DNA of 64,000 nt from WHSW01 sp963759295 (GCA_963759295.1 CAVWYT010000011.1:1-64000); one strand, 5' to 3'; positions 32,898-41,634 are shown, numbered from the stretch's first letter. Program-made: numbers and translations. The notes: generated from the letters alone by a model not told the origin.

Positions 32898-34240
32898 GGT
32901 CGTTCGGCGACCTGCGCCTGGAGCCGCCGCGCCTGCGCCGGCGCGAATCCCCCGGGCTCGCGGCCTGGCGCCGGTACAGGCTGACGGCGCTGACGCTCGG
33001 CGGCGCGATCGCCTGGTATGCGGCCGACAGCCTTCGTCACCGCCGCGAGGGAGCCTTCGGCTACGAGATCGACACCGAGATCGCGGTTGGCTCGGCGGAT
33101 TTCTTGCGCGCCGCCGAGGCGCTCACCGGAGCGCCGATTTCGACCGGAAACGAGGCCGAGCTGCTGATCAACGGCGACCGGATCTTCCCGGCGATGCTGG
33201 AGACGATCGCCGCCGCGCAGCGGACGCTGAACGTCCAGACCTACGTCTATTGGCGAGGGGAGATCGCGACCCGGATGGCGGAGGCGATCGCCGACCGGGC
33301 GCGGGCGGGCGTCGACTGCAACGTGATCCTCGACGCGCTGGGTGCGGCGAAGATGAAGCGCCCGCTGATTCGCCTCATGGCCGACGCCGGAGTTCGGGTG
33401 GTCCTCTTCCGTCCGCCGAAGCCCTACGCGGTCCGCCGCCTGGTGAATCGCAGTCATCGCCGGTTGCTGATCGCCGACGGCAGGACCGGGATGACCGGCG
33501 GCGTCGGGATCGCCGAGGAGTGGACGGGCGACGCCGACGACCCCGAGCACTGGCGCGACACGCACGTCCGCGTGCGAGGGCCGGTCGTGCGCGGCATGCA
33601 GGGTGCGTTCGCGGAGAACTGGCTCGAGGGGACCGGCGAGGTGCTCGCCGGCGACGACTACCTCCCCGATCTCGATCCGGTCGACGAGGGCGGCCCGATG
33701 CAGCTGGTGCGCTCGAGCGCCAAGGTCGGCGACACCAACGCGGAGGCCCTCTACTACCTGGCGATCGCCTCCGCGCAGCGCTCGATCGACCTCACCGCCG
33801 CGTACTTCGTGCCTCGGCCGGCGTTCACGGACGCGCTCGCGTCGGCCGCCCAGCGCGGGGTCCGGGTGCGGATCCTCGTGCCCGGCCCGCACATCGACAA
33901 GCCGATCGTCCGGGTCGCGGGACGGGCCGCCTACCAGCAGCTGCTGGACGCGGGGGTGGCGCTGCACGAATTCCAGCCGACGATGCTCCATGCCAAGACG
34001 CTGTCCGTCGACGGCGCCTGGTCGGCGGTCGGGACGGTGAACTTCGACAACCGCTCGTTCCAGCTTCACGACGAGGTCACCCTGTGCGTCTGGGACGAGC
34101 GCTTCACGGGCCGTCTCGACGAGGCGTTCGAGCGCGACCTGGAGCGCTCGCAGCGGATCGAGCCAGAGCGCTGGCGCCGGCGGCCGGTTCGCCAGCGCGT
34201 CGCCGAGGCGTCGACGAAGCTGCTGCGCCGCGAGCTCTGA
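32894..34240 (+). CDS. Cardiolipin synthase-like phospholipase D protein
   Basis: 448 residues from a GTG that overlaps the kinase stop (GTGA). One N-terminal hydrophobic segment (LTALTLGGAIAWYAADSL) precedes two PLD repeats. The first motif is NRSHRRLLIADGRTGMTGG, HxR instead of the canonical HxK; the second is LHAKTLSVDGAWSAVGTVNF, a perfect HxK(x)4D. The rest of the enzyme looks intact (INGDRIFPAMLETIAAAQRT). The family joins phosphatidylglycerol or CDP-DAG to make cardiolipin. The gene neighbours fit membrane phospholipid turnover. Confidence 0.87.
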   Translation: MRSFGDLRLEPPRLRRRESPGLAAWRRYRLTALTLGGAIAWYAADSLRHRREGAFGYEIDTEIAVGSADFLRAAEALTGAPISTGNEAELLINGDRIFPAMLETIAAAQRTLNVQTYVYWRGEIATRMAEAIADRARAGVDCNVILDALGAAKMKRPLIRLMADAGVRVVLFRPPKPYAVRRLVNRSHRRLLIADGRTGMTGGVGIAEEWTGDADDPEHWRDTHVRVRGPVVRGMQGAFAENWLEGTGEVLAGDDYLPDLDPVDEGGPMQLVRSSAKVGDTNAEALYYLAIASAQRSIDLTAAYFVPRPAFTDALASAAQRGVRVRILVPGPHIDKPIVRVAGRAAYQQLLDAGVALHEFQPTMLHAKTLSVDGAWSAVGTVNFDNRSFQLHDEVTLCVWDERFTGRLDEAFERDLERSQRIEPERWRRRPVRQRVAEASTKLLRREL

Positions 34241-34250
34241 GTCCCGGCCC

Positions 34251-34256
34251 TATCCT
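34251..34256 (+). promoter_or_regulatory. -10 element TATCCT of the PAP2 gene
   Basis: TATCCT lies seven bases before GTG 34264. No Shine-Dalgarno. It suggests an internal leaderless promoter for PAP2-ychF. Confidence 0.45.
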
Positions 34257-34263
34257 GCGCCGC

Positions 34264-34995
34264 GTGCGCAAGCGAGGCAAGGCGTCACGGCGACGGCCGC
34301 TGCTGGCCGGCCGGCGGGTGGCACGACGCAACCCGCTGATGGCCGTGCTCGGCGACGCCGACCAGGCGCTGCTGCGCTTGCTGCGCACCCGAGGTCACGC
34401 CGAGCCGGTGGAGACGACGATGCGGACGCTGGGAATGGCCGGCGAGTACGCCGCGATCTGGGTGGTGATCGGCTCGATCGGCGCCTCGATCGACGAACGC
34501 CGACGTGGCCAGTGGCTCGCCGCGGGCACCATCGGGCCAATCGGCGTCGGTGCCAATCTCCTCGTCAAGCTCGCGGTCGGCCGGCGCAGACCGCTGATCG
34601 AGGACCACCCTCCACTCGCCAAGGCGCCGACCAAGCTCTCCTTCCCCTCCGCGCACGCGACCTCCTCGATGGCCGCGGCGACTGCGCTCGGCCGTGTGGA
34701 GCCGCGCGCCCGCCCCTATCTGTTCGGCCTCGCGGGAGTGATCTGCGTCGGGCGTCCGTACCTCGGCATGCACTACCCCTCCGACGTGCTCGGCGGCGCG
34801 GCGCTGGGGGTCTGCCTCGGAATGCTCGTCCGCGGGCTCGGCGTCGTTCCCGCCGAGGAGCGCTTGTTCGAGCTCGCGGTCGACGCCAACGAGCTCGCGC
34901 AGGCGAACCGGCGCGCGACGGGCAACGGTGGCGCCGGCGGTCCGGCGCTCACCGCCGAGGAGGCCGGGGCCGACCCGGCGTCCCCGGGCGCGTGA
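34264..34995 (+). CDS. PAP2-family membrane phosphatase
   Basis: 243 residues. The three phosphatase motifs are present: KLAVGRRRPLIEDHPP (KxxxxxxRP type), SFPSAHATSSMAAATAL (PSAH) and GRPYLGMHYPSDVLGGAALG (SRxxxxxHxxxD type with Gly). Hydrophobic spans flank them. Members dephosphorylate phosphatidate, PG-phosphate or undecaprenyl diphosphate. Next to a lipid kinase and a cardiolipin synthase, a phosphatidic acid or PG-phosphate role is reasonable, but undecaprenyl diphosphate recycling cannot be excluded. The stop overlaps the ychF GTG. Confidence 0.9.
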   Translation: MRKRGKASRRRPLLAGRRVARRNPLMAVLGDADQALLRLLRTRGHAEPVETTMRTLGMAGEYAAIWVVIGSIGASIDERRRGQWLAAGTIGPIGVGANLLVKLAVGRRRPLIEDHPPLAKAPTKLSFPSAHATSSMAAATALGRVEPRARPYLFGLAGVICVGRPYLGMHYPSDVLGGAALGVCLGMLVRGLGVVPAEERLFELAVDANELAQANRRATGNGGAGGPALTAEEAGADPASPGA

Positions 34996-36065
34996 AGGTA
35001 GGGATCGTCGGCCTGCCGAACGCCGGCAAGTCGACGCTCTTCAACGCGCTGACGCGCGCCGCCGCGGAGACCGGCGATTACGCGTTCACGACCATCGACC
35101 CAAACGTCGCGGTCGTCCCGGTACCGGACGATCGCCTCGCTCCGATAGCCGAGACGGTGGGCGCGAGCGACCTGGTGCCGGAGACGATCGAGTTCCACGA
35201 CATCGCCGGACTGGTGCGCGGCGCATCGCGGGGCGAGGGCCTCGGAAACCGGTTCTTGGCCGCGATCCGCGAGACCGACGCGATCTGCCACGTCGTGCGC
35301 TGCCACACCAGTGGCCGCGTCCCGCACCCCGAGGGGCGGATCGATCCGATCGACGACATCGAACTGATCGAAACCGAGCTGCTCGCCGCGGACCTCGAGA
35401 GCGCCGAGCGTCGGCTCGAGCGGGTCACCAAACAGGCCCGCTCGGGCGATGCCGAGTCGATCGCCGAGCGGGAGTGGCTCGCCGGCGTCGTCGATGCGCT
35501 CGGCGCGGGACGGCCGGCGCGCGACGTGCCCGTCCCGGATGCCGCGCACGAGGCGCCACGACGGTTGTTCGCACTCACCTCCAAGCCGGTTCTCTACGTC
35601 GCCAACGTCGACGAGGATGCCGACGAGGTGCCGGGGGCGGTCGCCGAGCACGCGCGAGCCGCGGGCGCCCGCGCAGTCGCGATCTCCGCGCGGGTCGAAT
35701 CGGAGCTCGGCGAGCTCGGCGAGCAGGAGGCCTTCGAGATGCGGGCCGAGCTCGGGATCGCCGAGTCGGGGCTCGAGCGCCTCGTGCACGCCGCCTTCGA
35801 GCTCCTGGAGCTGATCGTCTTCTTCACCGCGGACGAGGACAAGGAGGCCGTCGCCCACGCCGTGCACCGGGGAGCGACCGCCCACGACGCGGCGGCGGAG
35901 ATCCACACCGACCTTCAGCGCGCCTTCGTTCGCGCCGAGGTGATCTCGTGGCGCGAGCTCGTCGACGCCGGCGGCTACGTGCAAGCGCGCGAGCGCGGCC
36001 TGCTGCGCACCGAGGGCCGCGGCTACGAGGTCGCCGACGGCGACGTGATCACGATCAAGGTCTGA
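34992..36065 (+). CDS. ychF: Redox-regulated ATPase YchF
   Basis: 357 residues. G1 GLPNAGKSTLFNALTRA, the YchF-specific NxxE-to-other G4 change (VLYVANVDED), G3 EFHDIAGLVRGASRGEGLGN, and the C-terminal TGS domain (IVFFTADEDKEAVAHAVHRG, AEVISWRELVDAGGYVQARE). An Obg-family ATPase that binds ribosomes and modulates stress responses. The GTG start overlaps the PAP2 stop. Ten bases separate its end from the convergent transglycosylase gene. Confidence 0.96.
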   Translation: MKVGIVGLPNAGKSTLFNALTRAAAETGDYAFTTIDPNVAVVPVPDDRLAPIAETVGASDLVPETIEFHDIAGLVRGASRGEGLGNRFLAAIRETDAICHVVRCHTSGRVPHPEGRIDPIDDIELIETELLAADLESAERRLERVTKQARSGDAESIAEREWLAGVVDALGAGRPARDVPVPDAAHEAPRRLFALTSKPVLYVANVDEDADEVPGAVAEHARAAGARAVAISARVESELGELGEQEAFEMRAELGIAESGLERLVHAAFELLELIVFFTADEDKEAVAHAVHRGATAHDAAAEIHTDLQRAFVRAEVISWRELVDAGGYVQARERGLLRTEGRGYEVADGDVITIKV

Positions 36066-36076
36066 GAGCGAGCCCG

Positions 36077-37576
36077 CTAGCGCGGCAGCAGCCGGCGACC
36101 GAGGCTCGAGATCGTGACGTGGATGGCGCCCGGCTCGACCGCATAGTCGAGCAGCGCCAGCGCCCGCAGCCGGTCGAGCTCGTACTGGAACGCCGCCGCC
36201 TGGCGCCGCGACTCGTAGTCCCGGCGAATGTCGAACGCCCAGCCGGTGGTGTGCAGCGAGTACTCCTCCGTCGCCTGGATGTTGGACTCGACGAGCCGGT
36301 CCTGATAGCTGCGATCGCGAACTGCGCTCGTCACCCGAAGCGGCGTCGCGGCGTTGCTGTCGTTGCGGACCAGCCGAGCGAGGTAGGTGAGCCCCGCCAG
36401 GGCCTCGGGCCGCAGGGCGCGATAGAGCTCGGGCTCCTGGCCGAGCTCGGCGGCGAACTCACCGATGTCGCGATCGGGCTCCCAACCGAGCCCCGGGTCG
36501 TCGGGCAGGGGGACGAGGTCGCCGTCGCGGATCGCCCCCTCGATCTCACCCGGGTCGTCGAACACGTCGGTCTCGTTCTCAGGGTGGAAGACCTCCTCGA
36601 GTGTCGCCTTGTTGGTGGCGAGCTCCGCAGTCGCGGCGAGCGCGTCGCGGTCGCGCCGGAAGGCGCTCATGATCGACTCCGAGGCGCGCACCTTCCACGG
36701 ATAGTTCAACGACTCGTCGCCGAATCCGGTGAGCAGCTCGTAAGCGTCGCGGTGCACGCGCGGGCCGGAGTCGAAGTAGACCTGCGCGTAGGAGAGGCCG
36801 GCCGTCGCCACCACCTCGCCGATCGGCGTCGAGCTGGCGGCGCCCGCGTAGGCGCGCAGGACGGTCTCGAGGTTTCCGATCCCCATGTGGTAGGAGGCGA
36901 CCGCCAGGTCGGCGGCGCCGAAGCGCTGCTCGGCGATCTCCAGGTAGCGTGCGGCCCCCTCGATCGCCGCGTCGGGGTCGAACCGCTGGTCGATCGCGGC
37001 CCGCCGAGCCTCGAGCCGGTCGGTCTGGCCGGGGGAGCCCGACCTGGAGATCCGCTTGGTGAGCGCGATGCTCGCCGCCAGGTCGACCGACATCCCGAGC
37101 AGGTCGGTGGCGGTCGAGGGCAGGATCTGGGCGAGGCCCGCGGCGGACTCTGGGGTCGGACCGGCGATCGCCACGGGTCGCCCGGCGCTCTCGAGGAAGA
37201 TCATCGCCTCGAGGGTGTCGGGATCGACGCCGTGCCGACCGGCCGCGGCCTCGATCCGGGTTCGAAAGCGTGCGGTGCGCTCGGCCGAGGCGACGACGCC
37301 GCCGGGGCTCTTCTCGTAGATCACGTGCGATTCGCCGACCGCCGCACGACGCTCGAACTCGGCCGCGCGCGACGGCTTCCAGGCGAGCGGGTCGGCGTTG
37401 GGACGGGCCGCGGCGCTTGCGGTATTGGCGATCCGCGCGACGCGCACGTCGAGCGGATCGTTGTCGCCGAGCCCGAGCGCGATCGCGATCGCAGCGATCG
37501 CCGCGGCGGCGACGACGAGCACCAGCGTCCCGCCGACCACGCGAACGATGAACCCCCTGCCGCGCTGGTCTCGCAC
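36077..37576 (-). CDS. Lytic transglycosylase fused to an M15-like C-terminal domain
   Basis: 499 residues. One N-terminal span (VVGGTLVLVVAAAAIAAIAI) sets the rest outside. The SLT-type domain (about 110-260) has EAMIFLESAGRPVAIAG with the catalytic Glu, and ESAAGLAQILPSTATDLLGM. The C-terminal domain (about 390-499) carries EYSLHTTGWAFDIRRDYES, the SxHxxGxAxD signature of M15/DUF5715-type peptidases, but the expected terminal HxH reads AIHVTIS, so one zinc ligand may be missing. It likely cleaves peptidoglycan strands and perhaps peptides. A TAACAT hexamer eight bases before the GTG indicates leaderless transcription. Confidence 0.85.
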   Translation of the reverse strand: MRDQRGRGFIVRVVGGTLVLVVAAAAIAAIAIALGLGDNDPLDVRVARIANTASAAARPNADPLAWKPSRAAEFERRAAVGESHVIYEKSPGGVVASAERTARFRTRIEAAAGRHGVDPDTLEAMIFLESAGRPVAIAGPTPESAAGLAQILPSTATDLLGMSVDLAASIALTKRISRSGSPGQTDRLEARRAAIDQRFDPDAAIEGAARYLEIAEQRFGAADLAVASYHMGIGNLETVLRAYAGAASSTPIGEVVATAGLSYAQVYFDSGPRVHRDAYELLTGFGDESLNYPWKVRASESIMSAFRRDRDALAATAELATNKATLEEVFHPENETDVFDDPGEIEGAIRDGDLVPLPDDPGLGWEPDRDIGEFAAELGQEPELYRALRPEALAGLTYLARLVRNDSNAATPLRVTSAVRDRSYQDRLVESNIQATEEYSLHTTGWAFDIRRDYESRRQAAAFQYELDRLRALALLDYAVEPGAIHVTISSLGRRLLPR

Positions 37577-37584
37577 CGGGGGTC

Positions 37585-37594
37585 ATGTTAGGCT
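37585..37594. promoter_or_regulatory. Overlapping divergent -10 elements (transglycosylase / phoD)
   Basis: ATGTTAGGCT serves both directions. On the plus strand TAGGCT (37589-37594) is nine bases before the phoD GTG 37604. On the minus strand TAACAT (37585-37590) is eight bases before GTG 37576. The two hexamers share two bases, and the start codons lie 28 bases apart. Confidence 0.5.
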
Positions 37595-37603
37595 GCCGCG
37601 CCG

Positions 37604-39269
37604 GTGGCTGCAGGGAGGCGCATCGGCGCCGTTTCACTCTCGGTCTGTGCCGCGGCGATCGCGGCTCTGGCATTGGCGCCGGGCGCCTCGGCGAAGCCGA
37701 AGGGCTTCAGCTACGGGGTCGCCTCGGGCGAGGTCCGCTCGAGCTCGGCGATCCTCTGGGCGAGGGCCGACACGCCCGGCAAGACCTACCTGCAGGTGAT
37801 CGAACGTGGCGGCTTCGCCGCCTGCGACGCCAAGCACTCGCTGGCGCAAGGTCAAGGCGAAGACGAGCCACGACATGACCGTGCAGGCGCAGGTGACGAA
37901 GCTCGACCCCGCCACCGACTACCGCTACCGCTACTGCACGCCCGGCGGAGCGCGCTCGGCAACCGGCAAGTTCACCACCGCGCCGCCGTCGAAGAAGAAC
38001 GCGAAGATCCGGTTCGCGCTCACCGGCGATCAGGACGCGCGGCCGGTCCCCGGCGGCTCGGCCCCCTACTGGGGCCTGTTCAAGGTCTGGAATCGGATCG
38101 CCAGGGAACGAAACGACTTCAACGTCCTCATGGGCGACACGATCTACTCCGACACGGAGGTCCCCGGCTACGGGCTCGCCGACATCGCGGTCAGCGTCGC
38201 CCAGAAGTGGGCCGCCTACAAGACCAACCTGACCGAGAAGTCATGGGTGAAGGCGCGCGGATCGGCCGCCTACTACGCACACTGGGACGACCACGAGTTC
38301 ATCAACGACTTCTCGCGCGGGGAAAGCTCGTTCCCCTACTCGAACGACGGCCAGGCGCTCGGCAGCACCGAGATCAGCGGCGAGAAGGTCTACAAGAACG
38401 GCGTCAAGGCGTTCACCGACTACAACCCCGTCCCCGCCGTCAGCAAGAAGACGGGCCTCTACCGCTCGGTCCGCTGGGGCAAGAACCTGGAGATCTTCTT
38501 CCTCGACGAGCGCTCGTTCCGCAGCACCAGCTCGGACTACGGCGGCGCCTGCGACAACCCGCCCGGAAGCGGCGACCCCGACCTCGCGCCAACGGCGCCA
38601 CAGAGCGTCCGTAACGCCTTCGCCGCGATCGCCCCGCAGCTCGCGAACCCGGTGCCGACGGCGTGTACCTCCTCGCTCAACGACCCGAGCCGGACGATGC
38701 TCGGCGCCGAGCAGCTGAGAAAGTTCGAGCGCGCGGTCAAGAAGTCCTCGGCGACCTTCAAGGTCGTCCTCAACGAGGTCCCGATCCAGCAGTACTTCAC
38801 GTTTCCCTATGACCGCTGGGAGGGATATGAGGCCGAGCGCGCGGCGCTCCTTCACTACCTCGCCGACAACGTCGACAACGTCGTCTTCCTGACCGCCGAG
38901 GTTCACGCGAGCCTGGTCAACGACGCCCGCTTCAACACGTTCGGCGGGCCGGGCGTCCAGAACTCCGGGATCCTCGACATCGTCACCGGCCCCGTCGGCA
39001 CCGAGACCTACGCGGGCGAGGTCAACGACACCCTCGGCACCTCCTCCGCGGGAACGCTGGTCCACGACCTGTTCTTCAAGCCGCAGCCGCCGAACGGGCT
39101 TGGGATGCAGTGCGCGTCGATGAACCAGAACAGTTACGCCGAGGTCACCGTGACCAAGAAGCAGCTCCGCGTCGACCTGCTCGACGAGAACGGCGACCCG
39201 GTCTCCGATACCGGGGACATCACGACGCCCGGTCCGCCGTGCGCCCCGGTCGTGATCCCGAAGAGCTGA
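37604..39269 (+). CDS. PhoD-like alkaline phosphatase, frameshifted
   Basis: A signal peptide (GAVSLSVCAAAIAALALAPG, ending ASA) starts at GTG 37604. The first frame reads GFSYGVASGEVRSSSAILWA through AACDAKHSLA; near 37847 (GCG, C, AAG) one extra base moves it to VKAKTSHDMTVQAQVTKLDP. About 554 residues in all. PhoD motifs follow: FALTGDQDARPVPGG, DFNVLMGDTIYSDTE, YAHWDDHEFINDFSRGE, VVLNEVPIQQYF and NVVFLTAEVHASLV. The enzyme is a Ca/Fe-dependent exported phosphomonoesterase or phosphodiesterase; N-terminal residues around 40-90 form the PhoD_N beta domain. Confidence 0.88.
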
Positions 39270-39279
39270 GCCCGGTCGC

Positions 39280-40278
39280 TTGACCCCCGGCGTGCGAACC
39301 GAGGCGCGCTTCCCCGCGGTCCGTGCGGACGGCGGCCATTACGAGAGCTTCTACGTCAAGGCGACGCGGCCCGGCGGCGGGCGTGGGATCTGGATCCGGC
39401 ACACCGTCCACAAGCGCCCGGGATCCGAACCCCAGGGCGCGTTGTGGTTCACGCTCTTCGACGCCGACCGGCCCGAGCCGCGGGCGACGAAGCTCACCGT
39501 CCCCGCCGCAGAGCTATCGGCGCCCGACGGCGCCTACATCCAGGTCGGCGGGGGCGTGCTCGAGCCCGGCCACGCGCAGGGCGAGATCGAAACCGAGGCG
39601 ATGCGCGTCGGCTGGGACCTGCGCTTCGAGGACGGGGCCGAGGCCTTCCGGCACCTGCCCTACGAGTTCCTCTACCAGGCGCCGCTGCCGCGGACAAAGC
39701 TCCTCTCCCCTCATCCGGACACCCGCTTCACCGGGATCGTCACCGTCGACGACGAGTCGATCGCCGTCGACGCCTGGCCGGGGATGGTCGGCCACAACTG
39801 GGGCGCCGAGCACGCCGAGCGCTGGACCTGGATCGAGGCCAACGAGTTCCGCCAGGGCGACGGCTACTTCGATGCGGCGCTGGGGCGGATCAAGCTCGGA
39901 CCGTGGACGACGCCGTGGATCGGCAACGCGATGCTCCACATCGACGGCGAGTCGCACCGGCTCGGCGGCCTCGACCGGATCCGCTCGACCCGGATCGACG
40001 ACGAGCCCACCGAGTGCTCGTTCGAGCTCGCCGGCAAGGGCGTCAAGGTCCGCGGTCGGGTCTCCTCCGAGGCCCACAACTTCGTCGCCTGGGTGTACGC
40101 CGACCCCGAGGGTCCGGAGCACAACACGCTCAACTGCTCGATCTCCGATCTCGAGCTCACCGTCGAGCGCCGAGGACACGAGCCCCGGCTGCTCGAGTGC
40201 GTCGGGGCGGCGGCGTACGAGATCGGGATGCGCGAGACCGATCACGGGATCCCGCTGCAGCCGTACGCCGACGGCTAG
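39280..40278 (+). CDS. Lipocalin-like protein of the CrtC/AttH type
   Basis: 332 residues, soluble, no signal peptide. Features: ESFYVKATRPGGGRGIWIRH, GALWFTLFDADRP, VDAWPGMVGHNWGAEHAERW and LLSPHPDTRFTGIVTVDD. The PGxxGHNWG-ERWxW pattern and two beta-rich halves resemble hydroxyneurosporene synthase (CrtC)/AttH-type double lipocalins, which handle carotenoids or other hydrophobic ligands. I am not certain of the family. Eleven bases follow phoD, so it may be on the same transcript. Confidence 0.6.
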   Translation: MTPGVRTEARFPAVRADGGHYESFYVKATRPGGGRGIWIRHTVHKRPGSEPQGALWFTLFDADRPEPRATKLTVPAAELSAPDGAYIQVGGGVLEPGHAQGEIETEAMRVGWDLRFEDGAEAFRHLPYEFLYQAPLPRTKLLSPHPDTRFTGIVTVDDESIAVDAWPGMVGHNWGAEHAERWTWIEANEFRQGDGYFDAALGRIKLGPWTTPWIGNAMLHIDGESHRLGGLDRIRSTRIDDEPTECSFELAGKGVKVRGRVSSEAHNFVAWVYADPEGPEHNTLNCSISDLELTVERRGHEPRLLECVGAAAYEIGMRETDHGIPLQPYADG

Positions 40279-40307
40279 GCGGACCGAGCACGCCACGGGA
40301 GCTACAG

Positions 40308-41447
40308 CTAGCGATGGTGAAAGCGCGCCCAGGTCGAGCGCAGGCCGAGGCGGGCGCGCAGAGTGTCACCGGTGACCACCGTCGACCCGCGGCTGCCGAT
40401 CACCTTGGCGCGGACGATGCGCGGCGACTTGCCGGTCTTGAGGATGTCGATCTCGCGCAGCCGGCCGGAGAACAGGCCCTCGAGCTCGGAATCCATCTCG
40501 CCGTCGGTGAACCGCATCCTCCAGTTGTGGACCGGTGAGAGATCGTCGTACGGGTCCTTGACCGACTTCAGGTACGGAACCGGCGTGCCGCTCGAGAACC
40601 CGAACTCCGAGTTCTCGGTGAGCCCGCCCGAGGTCGAGAAGTAGTACGTGACGGCGGTCTTGCCGCGGTAGGTGACGACCTCACGCGCGGTCGCCTTCAC
40701 CGCCCGGTCGGTCGGCCGCGTCTCCGAGCCCTTGCCGCCGTAGACCTGGCTGCGCGTGTCGGCGTACTGGTCGAAGGCTCCGCCGCGATCGGTCGCCTGG
40801 CCGTAGGAGCGAGCGACGATCGACTGCGCGCGCAGCGCCTGCTGCGGCCACGAGGACGGCATCTCGTTCGGGACCACGCCGCGCACGTAGTCCTCGACCC
40901 GGACCGCGTTGATGACCAGGATCTCGCCTCCGTCGGGGTGGGCCACGAGACTGCCGCGGTAGCGGCCGAAGCCGCCGATCGCGACCCCGCCGGACGCCTG
41001 ACCCTCGCCGCCGCAGCCGGCGATCCGGTGGCCCTCGGCGTTGCGCAGCGAGACGTCGCCGGAGCGGGAGACGAACGAATAACGGCGCCGGGGGCTGAGC
41101 TTGCGACCGCACGCCTTCGCCGCGCCTCGGAACGTGACCGAGTCGTCGCGCGAGCCGAGCAGCACCCGCACCCGGGCGCCGGGGTGCTTGCGGACCTTGG
41201 TGTGCGAGAAGTAGTGCCCGAGGATGTCGCGGTAGCTCCACCCGTGCTCGGCGTAGCCGTAGGCGCCGTACTGGGAGAGGCCGACCCCGTGGCCGAAGCC
41301 GTGGCCCTTGACCTTCCAGGCTCCATCGGCGCCGGCCGGCGCGATCATCGCCAACGTGGCCAGGGCGGCCGGCGCCATCCGCGCCAGCACCGTCTCGATC
41401 GCGCTTCGCCTGGCGCCATTGTTCTTCGCTTCTGGCTTCGCGCTCAC
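40308..41447 (-). CDS. SpoIID/LytB-domain protein with the GHGVG motif at its N terminus
   Basis: 379 residues. A hydrophobic segment (MAPAALATLAMIAPAGADG) acts as a signal peptide. The SpoIID signature GHGFGHGVGLSQYGAYGYAE, which in Bacillus-type proteins closes the domain, comes first here (about residues 48-67). It is followed by the LytB core EDYVRGVVPNEMPSSWPQQALRAQ split over residues 180-205 (catalytic Glu in NEMP) and YFSTSGGLTENSEFGFSS. The family are peptidoglycan transglycosylases acting on denuded glycans. The start GTG 41447 lies inside the first copy of a 59-base tandem repeat; the duplicate adds a small coupled upstream frame. Confidence 0.88.
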   Translation of the reverse strand: MSAKPEAKNNGARRSAIETVLARMAPAALATLAMIAPAGADGAWKVKGHGFGHGVGLSQYGAYGYAEHGWSYRDILGHYFSHTKVRKHPGARVRVLLGSRDDSVTFRGAAKACGRKLSPRRRYSFVSRSGDVSLRNAEGHRIAGCGGEGQASGGVAIGGFGRYRGSLVAHPDGGEILVINAVRVEDYVRGVVPNEMPSSWPQQALRAQSIVARSYGQATDRGGAFDQYADTRSQVYGGKGSETRPTDRAVKATAREVVTYRGKTAVTYYFSTSGGLTENSEFGFSSGTPVPYLKSVKDPYDDLSPVHNWRMRFTDGEMDSELEGLFSGRLREIDILKTGKSPRIVRAKVIGSRGSTVVTGDTLRARLGLRSTWARFHHR

Positions 41448-41512
41448 AGTCCCTCGATCGCGCTTCGCCTGGCGCCATTGTTCTTCGCTTCTGGCTTCGC
41501 GCTCACAGTCCC
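41395..41512. repeat. Perfect 59-base tandem duplication
   Basis: Bases 41395-41453 are repeated exactly at 41454-41512, then the sequence diverges. The unit contains the start codon and first 17 codons of the SpoIID gene. Because 59 is not a multiple of three, the second copy is out of frame with the gene. Confidence 0.95.
41444..41506 (-). CDS. 20-residue upstream frame created by the duplication
   Basis: The upstream repeat copy keeps the GTG and the codons MSAKPEAKNNGARRSAIE, then ends GL and a TGA whose bases overlap the SpoIID GTG (GTGA). It would be translated immediately before, and coupled to, the SpoIID frame. Whether it is used is unknown. Confidence 0.4.
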   Translation of the reverse strand: MSAKPEAKNNGARRSAIEGL

Positions 41513-41634
41513 TGGATCCCGGATCCCCACCGGGTGCAACAGGGTAGGGAGGGAGGAGTCGCGGTGAGCGGCGCCGGCGTCAAACGGGGCGATACGCTGC
41601 GGCCGGTCCGAGCGGAGCCCGAAACGGAGGTCGA

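Noticed and set aside
41308..41547. Repetitive plus-strand frame with two copies of LAPLFFASG-like sequence
   Set aside because: It is only the reverse reading of the 59-base duplication in the SpoIID start.
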